From Aphelenchoides besseyi (Eukaryota; Nematoda; Chromadorea; Rhabditida; Aphelenchoididae), in NCBI GenBank assembly GCA_024699855.1, contig JAMPIQ010000002.1:10416001-10480000 (forward strand): a DNA stretch of 64,000 bases, in the 5' to 3' direction. Shown one piece after another: positions 53,414 through 64,000 of the stretch. Below the pieces are notes generated by a model that was not told where the DNA came from, did no database searches, and saw nothing but the letters and a program-made list of their open reading frames with translations. Each line of letters opens with the position of its first letter. The stretch's first letter is position 1. The translations under genes and the position numbers were made by a program.

Positions 53414-54822
53414 CTGAAATATCTTGTATTGTTGATTTATTGAAGAACACGAAAATACACCCGTCCGAGAGTAACGCCCATTCAGGTAAAGAGAAACGAA
53501 AAAATTATCTGTAAAATTGGTGATATTTCGGTCGTGAAAATCGCTGTATTCTTTCTCTTCACCGAAAGAGCATAAAAAGAAGAGCACTGGTTGGAAGAGA
53601 CGCACGAAAGCAGCGACAGCTCAACGTAAATTGCAAGTGGTGAACAAACGACAGAAATACTACGCGTCGGAGGGAGGGCGGTCGAAGGACAGTGGAGAAC
53701 AACGAGTCTTTCAATGCGTACGCACACGAGTCGTGAGTTCCCGCTGCTATTCGGTCGGCTCATCGCTTTCCAACAGTAAAACAGCCGTTTGGTTGCTCTC
53801 TTGCCTTGACCTTTTTCTTCGTTGGTATACGGTAGCCGGCAAAGTTGGAAGGCAGCGGAAGATGAACGAAAGCGCTCTTCCACATCTGCGGTTGTGAATC
53901 AGTTAAAGCGAAATAAATTCAAATTGACAATTACACAAAGCTGGTGGTTTAACTGTTTGAATACGGGATTTTGTAATCTCATATTGTATCCCTCAATTCT
54001 ATAGAGAGACGTGCTTTGAAGCACAATTATAACGAATAATCAATTATTCTGTCGAACTTTTAAAGATAAATTTGTAATCGACAAAAACATCAGAGATGAT
54101 GTTGAACCTCGTTATTCTCTATGAATGGAATCGGTGCCATGGTGCTTTAAATTCGGACACATTAGATTAATCCTTTTGATTAAAGAAGATGAATTTTACG
54201 TCTAGTCGGCAAACCGTTTGATCTCACACGCATACTCGGTATATGATGATTAATGCACCGGATTTCTGAACGACTTTACAAGTTGTCTTTGTTACTCGTG
54301 CTTACGAACAACGATTGGAAAATAGAAGTCAGTTCTGTTGTGCCATTTGACTGGTGACATAAACTTCATCATTACATCGGTCGTTTTGAATCAGAGAAGA
54401 CCGTTTGCTACTATTGTTTGTTACTATTGTTCAATACTTTCTTTTACTAAACTCGGTTGTTCATTCAATTATTCTAGATGTCATTTCTTCCATTAGGATT
54501 TTCAAAGATAGGAATAGGTGACAGCTTTTGTAATAGTGAGTTTACAGTTGGTTGTATAGCATTGATGATACCAAGAAAATTAGCGACGAAGGAAACTGTT
54601 AGTGATTGAAACACAAAAAGTTTCGGAAACAGCAATTGAAAGAAATCTTTGTTCTTGAATCCCTAATTATTGCACTCTTCTCATTTTACATTTATTTTAT
54701 TAACAAGTTGCACAGGAAGTTATTAACAATCAGAATTTTTAAGCGTATACATTGAATAGAGCAAATCTCTTATTAGAAGGTAGTGAACTTACTGAGATAA
54801 TTGTGTAAAGACCTTAAACAAA
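53414..54822. other. Intergenic, no gene seen
   Basis: The left third (53.58-53.85 kb) is GC-richer and is the probable promoter of the PCGF gene. The rest is AT-rich, with no exons supported. Confidence 0.4.
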
Positions 54823-57420
54823 TTAGTGAGCAGGATAAGTGGAAATAAAGTCAATGGGTCCGTCAATAATCTAAACAAAATGACTTGAACTAATTGAATT
54901 CATTGAACTTACAGCGCTTGAATTGTATTGACCGAGTCTGTACGGTTGAGCATCACCGTGCAAACATTTCTGAAGGAAATTCTCGATAATCCCGGCCATT
55001 GAAAGCACGTTTTCCGGTCTTCGCGGACCGTGACCCTCATTCCCGTAGACTACAAAATTCACGGGAATGTTGTTCTTTTTGAGTTCAGCAACAAATTGCT
55101 CTAAAATCTGCGGTTATAAGTTTGTTATAGAACTGTAATACCCGATTCCGATTGTCGTACTCGTGGATCATTTGAGCCGTGTATCATCAATAAAGGTTTT
55201 CGTACTTTATTGGCAAAGAAGAGAGGAGATCGGCTCTTCAACGAAGCAATCCCTGTAATAACAGATTCAAACTTCAGTTCCACACAATACGAACCTTCTT
55301 CCGTATTCTTGTCTGCGCCCAACATCGTAATCATATCGTTGTAGAAACCGACCTGTAAATGGAAACAAACGGATGATAATTCGAATTAGCGTTGAAATTA
55401 ACTGACCCAATATGGTGGAATCGTTTCAAGTAGTGTAATCAAATTCGATGGCCCAACAATATCAACGCCGCAAGAAAAAACATCAGGGGTAAAAGTGAGA
55501 CCAACGAGTGTCGCAAAACCACCATAACTTGCTCCCATTATCGCAATTGAATCTCGTCGGGCAATCCCTTTCTTCACGACAAAATCAACGGCATCGAGAA
55601 GATCGGTATGCATTTTTCTTGCCCATTCACCTTAATCCAATTGGTTTTGCTAAAACATGAGATCAACTTACCATTACCAGCGTTGATGAGTTTCTTACCG
55701 AAACCGACACTGCCACGGAAATTCACTTGCAACACCGCATAGTTTCTATTCGTCAACCAGGCATTGAACGATGAGAATCCAAAGAAATCACGCGCTTTGG
55801 GACCACCGTGAACAAACACAATGAGCTTCTGAGGATTCACGGGTAGAAGACCTGCAAGCTGTCAATAAACTTCAGTCTTGTTCTTCTTATCCGTGCAATT
55901 CCATCTTGTCATAATTCCAATTTGCCTTTTCCTACGTCTACTCACCTATTTTTGCCAGCTCGACATTTTCTCCGTGAACCTGATCGGCACTTAACAATTT
56001 TGCCTTAAATGATCGTTTTCGCAACATATCAACGAATTTACCTGTGGTGGCAGACTTAAATATGCTTGAATTTTGAGTCCATCTCGAGCGTTAAAGTCAA
56101 AACCAACCATCTTATTGATGGGTTTATTGATTAATTCGGGACGCGTAGTGAATAGATATTTAGCGTGTTTTGTACGACGATCGTAAAGAAAGTATTCAAA
56201 CGGATGAGAATCAGAAGTGTAAGTTACGAGCCAAAGGTTAAAATCATTCGATGTACTTTCGATGATCGGCGATGCGTGTGGTCTCAAATTAGCTAGATAT
56301 TGCATATCGTCGAGGATTGTGGCGTTTGCAACGTAATGTTCGGGTTTGTGATAGTACTCGGTAACAGAAAGTACCGTGCGATCAACCGGATGAAAGATAA
56401 CACCGAAAATCTGTGTTCGCGAAGGTTTGTAAAGCAACTCGCTGTGATCAGGTCTATCAAAGTCTTGAATGACAAGTTCGCCAAGATCGTCTTTAGCCAG
56501 CAACATATACATTTGTCGGTTATCTTTTGTAAATGCAATTGGTGTCGTAAGTGCACGGTCTTCTGATTTGACAGTCATATAAGGAATCCAGTTGTCGGGA
56601 TCAGAAGTCAACTTATTCAAATCTGCACGTTCCGAAGGCCTTAACTTTACACTCTCTTTAGCTTCAACTTTATTAGCTAACCTATAATAAACTATACTTC
56701 CATCATCGCTTTCTTCCATTACCAATCGAATGTTCAAGTTGTTGTCAATAGTGAATTTCGCCTGAAATTAAACGGTTTCGATTTTGCACGATGAAAGTTT
56801 TCGAAATAAAACGAAGAAATGAGCTGTAGAGGATCGAACAATAAACGCACCGGAAATCGCTCATTCAGGAAGATCAAATGCATTTGGTTTGTATGCAAAT
56901 TCAGTTCGTAAAGGTTATGAAATTGAGGGTTATTATCGTTGATGCCAATTAACAAGCGATGATCTCGCAAGTTGTTGTCAATGATCATCGCCTTAACACC
57001 GGGTCGATCGCAGATGGTGTAGACGGCGGTTTGTGGTGTCGACTAAAACCGAATATCAAACGAATCAAAAAGCTAACTGACATTCTCAATATTGATCTTG
57101 AACAGTTTTGTGTTTTCGTCGCCGTCAGAATCCTGCGAATAAATTATAACATTTGGTACACCAGTCCAATAGTAGCCGGAAATATGACGTTTCATTTCGA
57201 AAGTTGCTGGTCTAGTTTCTTTACACGTAATGCACTTCACATAAACGTTACTAATCCCAAACTCATTTGGAGCCAAGAAAGCGATTTGCTTTCCATCCGG
57301 GCTGATCGTAACCATTGAGTACTTCGGATCGTCGAAAAAAGTCTCACGTGATATCAATTCACTAGCCGTTTGAGTAGAAACCCAACATAAACACAAAATA
57401 CGACATAAGCCAAAAAGCAT
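54823..57420 (-). CDS. Secreted S9-family serine peptidase (prolyl oligopeptidase/acylaminoacyl peptidase type)
   Basis: Starts at ATG 57418-57420 with a signal peptide (MLFGLCRILCLCWVSTQTAS) and ends at TAA 54823-54825. The N-terminal half is a beta-propeller with repeats such as YSMVTISPDGKQIAFLAP. The C-terminal alpha/beta-hydrolase has FVHGGP (oxyanion region), VNFRGSVGFGK, the nucleophile MGASYGGFATLVG, the Asp region LLMIHGSNDPRVRQ, and the His in GNEGHG. These place it in the S9C-like group related to nematode DPF-5/DPF-6 peptidases. It probably trims short peptides outside the cell or in lumenal compartments. Several introns of about 45-60 nt interrupt it. The last exon (IIDGPIDFISTYPAH) joins in phase 0. 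The catalytic triad is intact. Confidence 0.86.
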
Positions 57421-58112
57421 TTTGATTTGAAAAGATAGCCAATTCAAAGTATCGATATTTCGAAGCAACGGATTCGATGGATAAACAATTCACATTTGCA
57501 AAGAATCTCAAGTACGTATTATTGAAATGAGTGACCGTTAGACCCGAAGTTCGTGACCTTAATGGCCGATGTTTGTTGACACTACGGAAGTCCGCGCACA
57601 TCTCAACACAAGTTTATGAACACGCCTTAGGTGAGTGACCGATTGCGTGATGAAAATGAAGAGTTTGTTCTTACATTTGCTTGTCCAGCAATTATCTCTG
57701 AGTAGAACAACGCAAACACAGTTTACTTGGCTCGTTTTGTATCTTCGAAAGATATTCAATGCAAACGTTTCTGGTGTTCAGACACACTTCTAAATGAATG
57801 AAACGACTTTATAATCGTCGAAGCAAACACGAGGTCCAAGAGACCATTCGATGGACAACTATGCTTTCGATCTTTTGTGTGAAATAATTCGCTTCCCAAC
57901 TAAGCAATCAGAATCCATAAAGATCAAGATTCCTTTTTTGCATCTCCAAACTATACAGAAGTTTGTTCAAACGGTAGAAACTTATTGAACATTGAAAAAA
58001 TCGATTTCCAAAGCTTGGTTCATACAACGAATAAACTTCTAAGATTTCCTCAATTTCTCAATAAATAACATGTTTTGTTTTCGGTTTATTTTTACTTTTT
58101 AACTCTTACTAA
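57421..58112. other. Divergent intergenic/promoter region
   Basis: Promoters of the S9 peptidase (minus) and the mitochondrial carrier (plus) should share these 690 nt. No gene seen. Confidence 0.4.
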
Positions 58113-59369
58113 ATGTCTCTTGCTGCTTCTTCAGTTGCAGCGTCCGAAGATGGAGGCAGCACTCTACGCCAAGAGATCGTAGCATCTTCAGCGGGCGCTC
58201 TCCTCACTTCCTTGTTAAGTAAGTGGTTTTGGTTTCAGTTCGATTGATACTTTTGACTTTTAGTGACTCCAATGGATGTTGTGAAAATTCGTTTACAAAG
58301 TCAGGTCCAACCGCTCACCAAAGGCGAATGTTTTTTGTTCAGCAACGGTCTCATGGATCACTTGTGTACGAGTTGTGCAGACACGACTCCAATGAACAAA
58401 AAATGCGAGTGGTTCAATCGTCCTGGACACTTCACTGGAACTGTTGATGCATTCGTCAAAATTGTTCGATACGAAGGAATACGTTCACTGTGGAGTGGTT
58501 TGTCTCCAACAATGTACGTTGTCGGTTTATTGTCGTGAATACCATATGAAATTTCAGTGTCAGTGCCGTTCCTGCTACTGTCTTCTATTTTACCGTTTAC
58601 GACAATTTGCACGTTCAGTTTCGTCGGAGTTTTGGAGACACAATGTTTGCGCCGTTGACTGCTGGCGTGTTGGCTCGATGTGCCTCCGTGACGTTGGTAT
58701 CTCCGCTTGAAATGATTCGAACAAAAATGCAATCTCAAATAGTTTCGTTTGCAGGTACTTTCCTTATTGTGATTCAGTAACTTGAGTTAGTTTCAGATCT
58801 CTCCAAAATTCTGAAAAGCTCCATCAAACAAGATGGTTACTCATCTTTATGGCGTGGACTAACAGCCACGTATTTACGCGACATTCCTTTTTCCGGTAGG
58901 CTTTTTTGGGTTCAATTGACATCATTGACTTAAGCTGTTTACTGGACACTTTACGAGTATCTGAAAAAGCGTGGAATGGCCTTGAAAAAGAAACGGGAGA
59001 CTGATTTTATGATCAGTTTTATAAGTGGCGCTACAGCGGGATCCGTAGCTTCTGTTCTTACTCATCCATTTGACGTTGTGAAAACGCATCGTCAAATCGA
59101 ATTGGGCCAAATCCGTCGACCGATTAAAAACTCGTCCTGTCGAATTGGACAAATGGCTAACAGCAAGACAACAATAAGCGTAATGAAAGAGATAATCAGA
59201 TCTGATGGTTTTGGTGGTCTATTTGCAGGTAACGATGAGAGAAAAGCTGCTCAAAAACTTCGCATTTACAGGCCTAACACCTCGTATTGCGAAAGTTGCT
59301 CCAGCTTGTGCTACGATGATCGGAACTTACGAGTATTTGAAGATAAGATTCAACCAGAAAAGCGAGTGA
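58113..59369 (+). CDS. SLC25A39/40-type mitochondrial carrier (glutathione import)
   Basis: ATG 58113-58115 to TGA 59367-59369, with introns of about 45-55 nt. Three carrier repeats are visible with the signature PxD/Exxxx[28 protein letters not shown] and [13 protein letters not shown]. Repeats continue with [13 protein letters not shown] and [20 protein letters not shown]. Between helices 1 and 2 sits the matrix loop peculiar to SLC25A39/40, with four cysteines: [18 protein letters not shown] and NKKCEWF. In mammals this family imports glutathione into mitochondria, and matrix-loop cysteines of SLC25A39 have been linked to iron-sulphur sensing. The position occupied by a second Cys in SLC25A39 (YC) is Ser here, as I recall for SLC25A40. 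The inner-membrane location follows from the family. Confidence 0.87.
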
Positions 59370-62300
59370 TCGAAAAATGAACGATTTTGGGTCTTAGGTT
59401 TTCAATTGTTAGGTAAACACAAACTTTAATCAGTTTAATAGTTTTGACCGGTGATTTGAATTTTGCTGAAATATTGTTAGAAAAAAGAATTTAAGTCTTA
59501 AAGCTGCCGAAAAGCAGCTTCTTAACCGTATTTATATATCGATTTGTTGTTGGTTTTGTTGAATGTTTCGTTGTTTTTGTTAGACATAAACTTGAGAGTA
59601 TTCGTGTTTTGTGTACATAAAATGGAAATAAGCGTTAGGGGAGATTAATGACAGGTCGGCTAAAAGAAAGTAGAATTAATGTGAGTACAATTTGATTTCT
59701 GTAGGACTTGTTTTCTCATAACCTTTAGAAATTGCTAGACTTCGAAGTGAACACTCTTGTTATGTCGAGTAAACGAAAATCTTGAAATCTGTACACTGCA
59801 CTGTCGTCGAGGTTCTTTGTCCTTCGGTGCAATGCTCATGTTCTGTCGTGTTGCCGTCCGCTTTCCAACCACGTCAAAAAGCGGAACGGTTGAGATTGAC
59901 GCAGAAAATGAAGAGAATGCCGAGCAGAAAACGCCACTGAACAACTCCAATGGCAAGGAGATTCAATAGCTCGCGTTGATCTGTTGTTTGCTCGTCGACT
60001 CTTACTCCACTTTTCCACCAATTCCGTCGCAGCGGACGTTTATGGAAGAAAAGCGTGAGCTCAAAGTGTTTTTTCTATCATTTTAACACAAGATTTAAGG
60101 ATTTTTTAAAATTGTTTGTTTTCGTGTTGTTTGCAATTTACGTTCACCGGTTCGGGTCATTTCCGTGGCGTTCGTAGCAACTTTAAACAGCGCTTCCACT
60201 AGCAATCGATTCATTTCGTTGAAATTCCGCCCAAAAACGGTCAAAGTCGGGGCGAATTCGTGGTGCATCAGCTACGAAGGGACGGGCCGAAAACTCGTTG
60301 GGCCCCCAAAAACGTCCGGTGGCCGTTCGTTTTGAGTTTTTCTGTGAGTTTCGATCAACAACGAGCGTTCGAAAGCCGCGGTAACAGAGGGGAAGAGTAA
60401 AGCGCCTGAAGTTGTCTGTTGTGTGGAAGGAAGACGAGGTAGAGTGACAAAGAGTCCGAGACGAACACACGGAAAGAACGAGAGGTTGAGCCGAACGGAG
60501 AACGACGCGCCCGCAGCTGGAACGTCGTCCGTGGATTTTTTCCATTGCAGCCCTCGTCCGTGTGCTGGTCGTCAAAGTCCAACGGAGCGAATGGAAATAC
60601 GCAGTCGATATGCGTGGAAACGAGTCGGCCGTAGAAGGTGAAAAAGTCACTGGTGTTTTCGCTCACTGGTAAGCTGCAAGAAATCGTTGTCATCAATTGG
60701 CTTGCGCGATTAGGTTTTTTCGGTACGCTCTTTCGGTTTCTAATCGAACGTTTTTTTCCATGTCGAACATCACCACCTCCTTCAACGCCACCGAATTGTC
60801 TTCACAGCGTTTTTTTAAAAAGGAACTGCCAAACTGTTCAACTGCCAATGACCTTGAGATGTTCTTGCGAGCACGACTAAACTGAAATCATGTTTTGTTA
60901 AGTTTTAGCATTTTTGTTCGCGTCTTTTTTCCACCGTCTTCTCTTCATTGAATCGAATAATCGACGGGCAAACTTGACGACTGCGAACTTTATCCCCACA
61001 CTCCAGTTCACGGGCTCATTCTCTAACTTTAATCACATTTCGACCCCGAACCGGCTTATCATATTACTGTTATTATAAGGTTCAAAAGCGTGATCTTTCC
61101 GTTTCTTCTTCTTTGTAATAGTAATCAGTCCTGCACTTTGTATTGAGACAACAATTTGGAATTTTCCTGAACATTCACTTCGGCAAATTGTCCATGCACT
61201 GCAGAGCAATCGCACGTCTCAAAAGAGTTTCTATTCAAGGTTGACGATTTCGGCCTTTTCGGATCGTTATCAAAGAATACGAATCGAACAACGGTTCTGT
61301 TCAAAGGTCAACTGCTTTAGGCGACTGAAAGCAGTGTGTTCGGCTCACGGTATATAATTTGAGCAGCCTAAGGGCGAACTGTTCGAAACGTACACCCGAA
61401 TGGAAAGGAGGTTTGACTCGAACATCGTTCGTCGCCGTTCTAGTTCATGACTACTTTGCATTAGGCGGGTACGTGTGTGTTGACGACCAGGTCTTAGTCA
61501 TGAAATTCAGTCCGCCTTGGCGTCTTTTCGTCCGTTTGCGTCGGTTCACCGGCCAACGAAGTTCAACGACTGGCCGTTTGACGATGATCATTTTGGGGTT
61601 CGAAAAATTGTATTCGCTTCACATTCCGCGACAAGAATCCGCTGTGTGGAAAAGAGATGTCCGGGTCGCGCTTTTGTTTGAATTCTTTTTGCGCATATTA
61701 TGATGGCAATTTTTGATTTAATGAAAACGTTTATTCGTATCGAACTCGCATTGGAGAATCGAACGGCGGTTTGTTTCTGAGAGACGATCGTTAATAAGTG
61801 CCGAAGGGATACTTACCGTAAGATAATCAAGTTTATTCAAGGCTTTTTATCGACCATTTGAATCTCAACATAAGAACAAGGCTTAGAAGCGCCGTTCAAC
61901 CAACTTGTTTTGAATAAACAGTTTCGTCGATGAGGAGCTTTTTTGTTGTCGGGTTGCGATGGGCTGCTTGGTCGTTGTGGCTATTTGACGATGTCGTTTC
62001 AACTTTTAAAATTCTTTTTCACATTTGCACACTGGTCGTGCTGTCCCGTACGCTTTTGCTTTTTTTGGCAATGCTTTTGGTGGGAACGTGGGACGATTCG
62101 ATGGCCGAATTCCGCCGCCGTCGGCTGATAGTCGCTTTTTGGAGCGCTTTTTTGCGGACATCACTCGAGTCTTTCGGTCCGAATCTTCTCCACAAGCATC
62201 TTCATCCGCATCTTATCGCTTATAGCGCGCACCAACGACAAATTTTCGGCGTTCCGAAACAGCCGGCCGTTAACGCAGTTTGAGCATCTGAAAAACGACC

Positions 62301-62580
62301 TCTTTCTATATGTTCCATTGCCCCGTTAACTTATTTGACCTGTGCGTGTTATTGAATAACCGAAACCGGTTCCTTTTAGATTGTGGATTTGTAGTTCGCT
62401 GTTGTACGCGCGCGAATTTTGACCTTACTAAACCTGTTCGTTATTCGGACATTCCCGCTGTATCGGAGAATACTTTTTTCTTTCAGCTTCATCGTATACA
62501 TGTACGCCTAGAACCTGGGTCAAACGTAGCGCATTTTATCTTTTCTATTGCCGCACTGGCCTGCTGCTGCTGGTGGTAGA
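59370..62580. other. Intergenic and Musashi promoter/5' UTR region
   Basis: About 3.2 kb with no recognised exon. A small perfect hairpin AAGCTGC-cgaaaa-GCAGCTT is at about 59504-59523, downstream of the carrier. GC-richer blocks (59.8-60.7 and 61.3-62.3 kb) open long frames on both strands that encode Arg/Ser/Phe-rich peptides without domains; these are treated as chance. A (TGC)n run and TGGTAG lie just before the Musashi ATG and may form a splice acceptor. Confidence 0.4.
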
Positions 62581-64000
62581 ATGAAGCCAAACTGTGCTCC
62601 GCCTCAACAACAAACGAATGGCAGTACGACGGCCGCTGGTTCGGCATTAACGTCTGCCGGAAACAACAACAACAACACCAGCAGCAACAATTCGGGTTCT
62701 GTGTCTCTGCCCAACGGTTAGTCGTTTGTTTCATCATTTTTTAAATCGATTTAGGTGGATCATCAACGGGTAAAGCGAATTCCAATACGACTGCTGGCGA
62801 GATACAACAAACCGGCTGTGGAACGTCGTCAGCAATACGCGAAGACGAGGATCAGAATCTGATCGATGGTGAGGAAAGTGGTCAACAGAATCCGGGCAAA
62901 ATGTTTATTGGTGGTTTAAGTTGGAATACAACTGCAGGTAAAGAAATTGGTTAGTGATGTTTTAGTTTTGCAAATTTTTAGAAGGACTTCGCGATTACTT
63001 CAGCAAATTTGGAGAAGTTAACGAGTGTATGGTGATGCGAGATCCGGCCACGAAACGAGCACGGTAAGTGGCTAGAAGATGGAATGAGCTAACGATGTTC
63101 TTCTTGAAGAGGTTTTGGTTTTATCACTTTTTCTGATCCAAACAGCGTTGAAAAAGTTCTTTTGGAGGCAGAACACGATTTGGATGGAAAGAAGGTGAAT
63201 TTAAATGACAAAATTAGGGTTAGACCGCATTTTTAGATCGATCCAAAGGTCGCTTTTCCAAAACGCCATCAACCGAAAGTGAGTAGAAAGCTTGGATTAA
63301 CGACCTAACAAGAATTTTGAGAATTTCAGATGGTCGTGCGTACAAAAAAAGTGTTTATTGGCGGTTTATCTTCTAATTCAACGTTGGAAGACATGAAGAA
63401 CTACTTTCAACAGTACGGAAAGATAGAAGATGCGATGCTTATGTTCGACAAGGCGACACAACGTCATCGAGGTTATTGGAAGATTAATTGATATTAAAGT
63501 TCGCTTTTGTTTAGGTTTTGGTTTTATTACGTTTGATGATGATGATGTTAGTGAAAAAGTCTGCGAAATTCATTTCCATGAAATCAACGGGAAAATGGTG
63601 GAGTGTAAAAAGGTGAGCTAATTGAACTCTTTACTTTGCTATTGCAATATTCGCTAAAACCAATTTACTCGCATACCCAAGCCACTTCTGAATTGATGCA
63701 TCATTTTGAAGAGAAGATTCATATACGCAATTTTCAGGCACAGCCAAAAGAAGTTATGTTGCCTGTGCAACTGAACAAAAGTCGAGCAGCTGCAGCTCGT
63801 AATCTATACGGACTTTCACCGGAACAGCTTTTGGCTTATGCGTCTTACGTACCGCGTATGCCGCCTTATGCCGGTGGCAATTTGTTGTATCCGGGACGTG
63901 AGTTGAATCTGTAAACAGAAAAAGAAATGGCCAATTCACAGTTGCAGTATTCAATGGCGGTTTCTCTCAATCTTTTGGTATGACTCCATCGGGACGAAGT
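62581..64000 (+). CDS. msi-1: Musashi RNA-binding protein (C-terminus beyond the window)
   Basis: ATG at 62581-62583. A low-complexity Asn/Ser/Gln/Ala N-terminus spans two exons, then RRM1 with RNP2 MFIGGLSW and RNP1 RGFGFITF, the linker [19 protein letters not shown], and RRM2 with VFIGGLSS and RGFGFITF. After a further intron comes the conserved post-RRM segment AQPKEVMLP, diagnostic of Musashi, then [18 protein letters not shown] and a Gly/Tyr/Pro-rich start of the C-terminal region (RMPPYAGG, then [16 protein letters not shown] in the last visible exon). Musashi binds UAG-type motifs in mRNAs and controls translation in the nervous system; C. elegans msi-1 is neuronal. Introns are about 45-115 nt. 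The frame runs open into the right edge. Confidence 0.92.

Noticed and set aside
60183..60650. 155-codon minus-strand frame upstream of Musashi
   Set aside because: Arg/Ser/Thr-rich, overlapped by open frames on both strands; likely GC-rich promoter sequence.

Overview
The window is animal nuclear DNA, almost certainly from a nematode. Genes are split by very short GT-AG introns, mostly about 38-60 nt, with acceptors ending tttcag or tttag. There are no bacterial operon features. The gene content includes nematode-type families: an NLP-3-like neuropeptide precursor (NPFLDSL-amide), a NOB-1/PHP-3-type posterior Hox protein, and a secreted carotenoid oxygenase. The species cannot be named from this sequence. 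All identifications come from reading motifs by eye; no searches were run.

Layout, left to right. (1) 0-5.1 kb: the 3' end of a gene with PPxY/LPxY motifs, then exonuclease 1 (minus), then an Abd-B-class Hox gene (minus). (2) 5.1-13.1 kb: about 8 kb with no convincing exon, upstream of the Hox gene. (3) 13.1-15.9 kb: a carotenoid cleavage oxygenase with a signal peptide and a long Pro/Ser/Thr tail (minus). (4) 18.2-24.2 kb: two minus-strand rhodopsin-class GPCRs, a D2-like dopamine receptor and a sex-peptide/myoinhibitory-peptide-like receptor. (5) 25.3-31.9 kb: a Mi-2/CHD4-type chromatin remodeller (plus). (6) 33.7-34.5 kb: a KChIP/neuronal calcium sensor protein with a degenerate fourth EF-hand. 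(7) 36.5-41.3 kb: one or two genes for a large Ser/Thr-rich protein I do not recognise. (8) 43.2-45.8 kb: a PDE2-type cyclic nucleotide phosphodiesterase with one visible GAF domain. (9) 46.8-47.8 kb: a small secreted Cys/basic then Gln/Asn-rich protein. (10) 48.1-48.4 kb: an NLP-3-like neuropeptide precursor (minus). (11) 49.8-51.3 kb: exons of one or two unrecognised genes. (12) 51.8-53.4 kb: a Polycomb-group RING-finger (PCGF) protein (minus). (13) 54.8-57.4 kb: a secreted S9-family serine peptidase (minus). (14) 58.1-59.4 kb: a SLC25A39/40-type mitochondrial carrier. (15) 62.6 kb to the right edge: Musashi, an RNA-binding protein, cut by the window end.

Many of these genes belong to neuronal or developmental regulation: dopamine and peptide receptors, neuropeptide, calcium sensor, cyclic nucleotide phosphodiesterase, Musashi, Hox, Mi-2 and PCGF. 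They are separate transcription units and I see no operon-like tight spacing. No mobile element, rRNA, tRNA or CRISPR array was seen. The most useful novelties are the minimal neuropeptide precursor, the unrecognised multi-exon protein at 36.5-41.3 kb, the tailed secreted carotenoid oxygenase, the hidden exons at 49.8-51.3 kb and the Hox-side gene desert.
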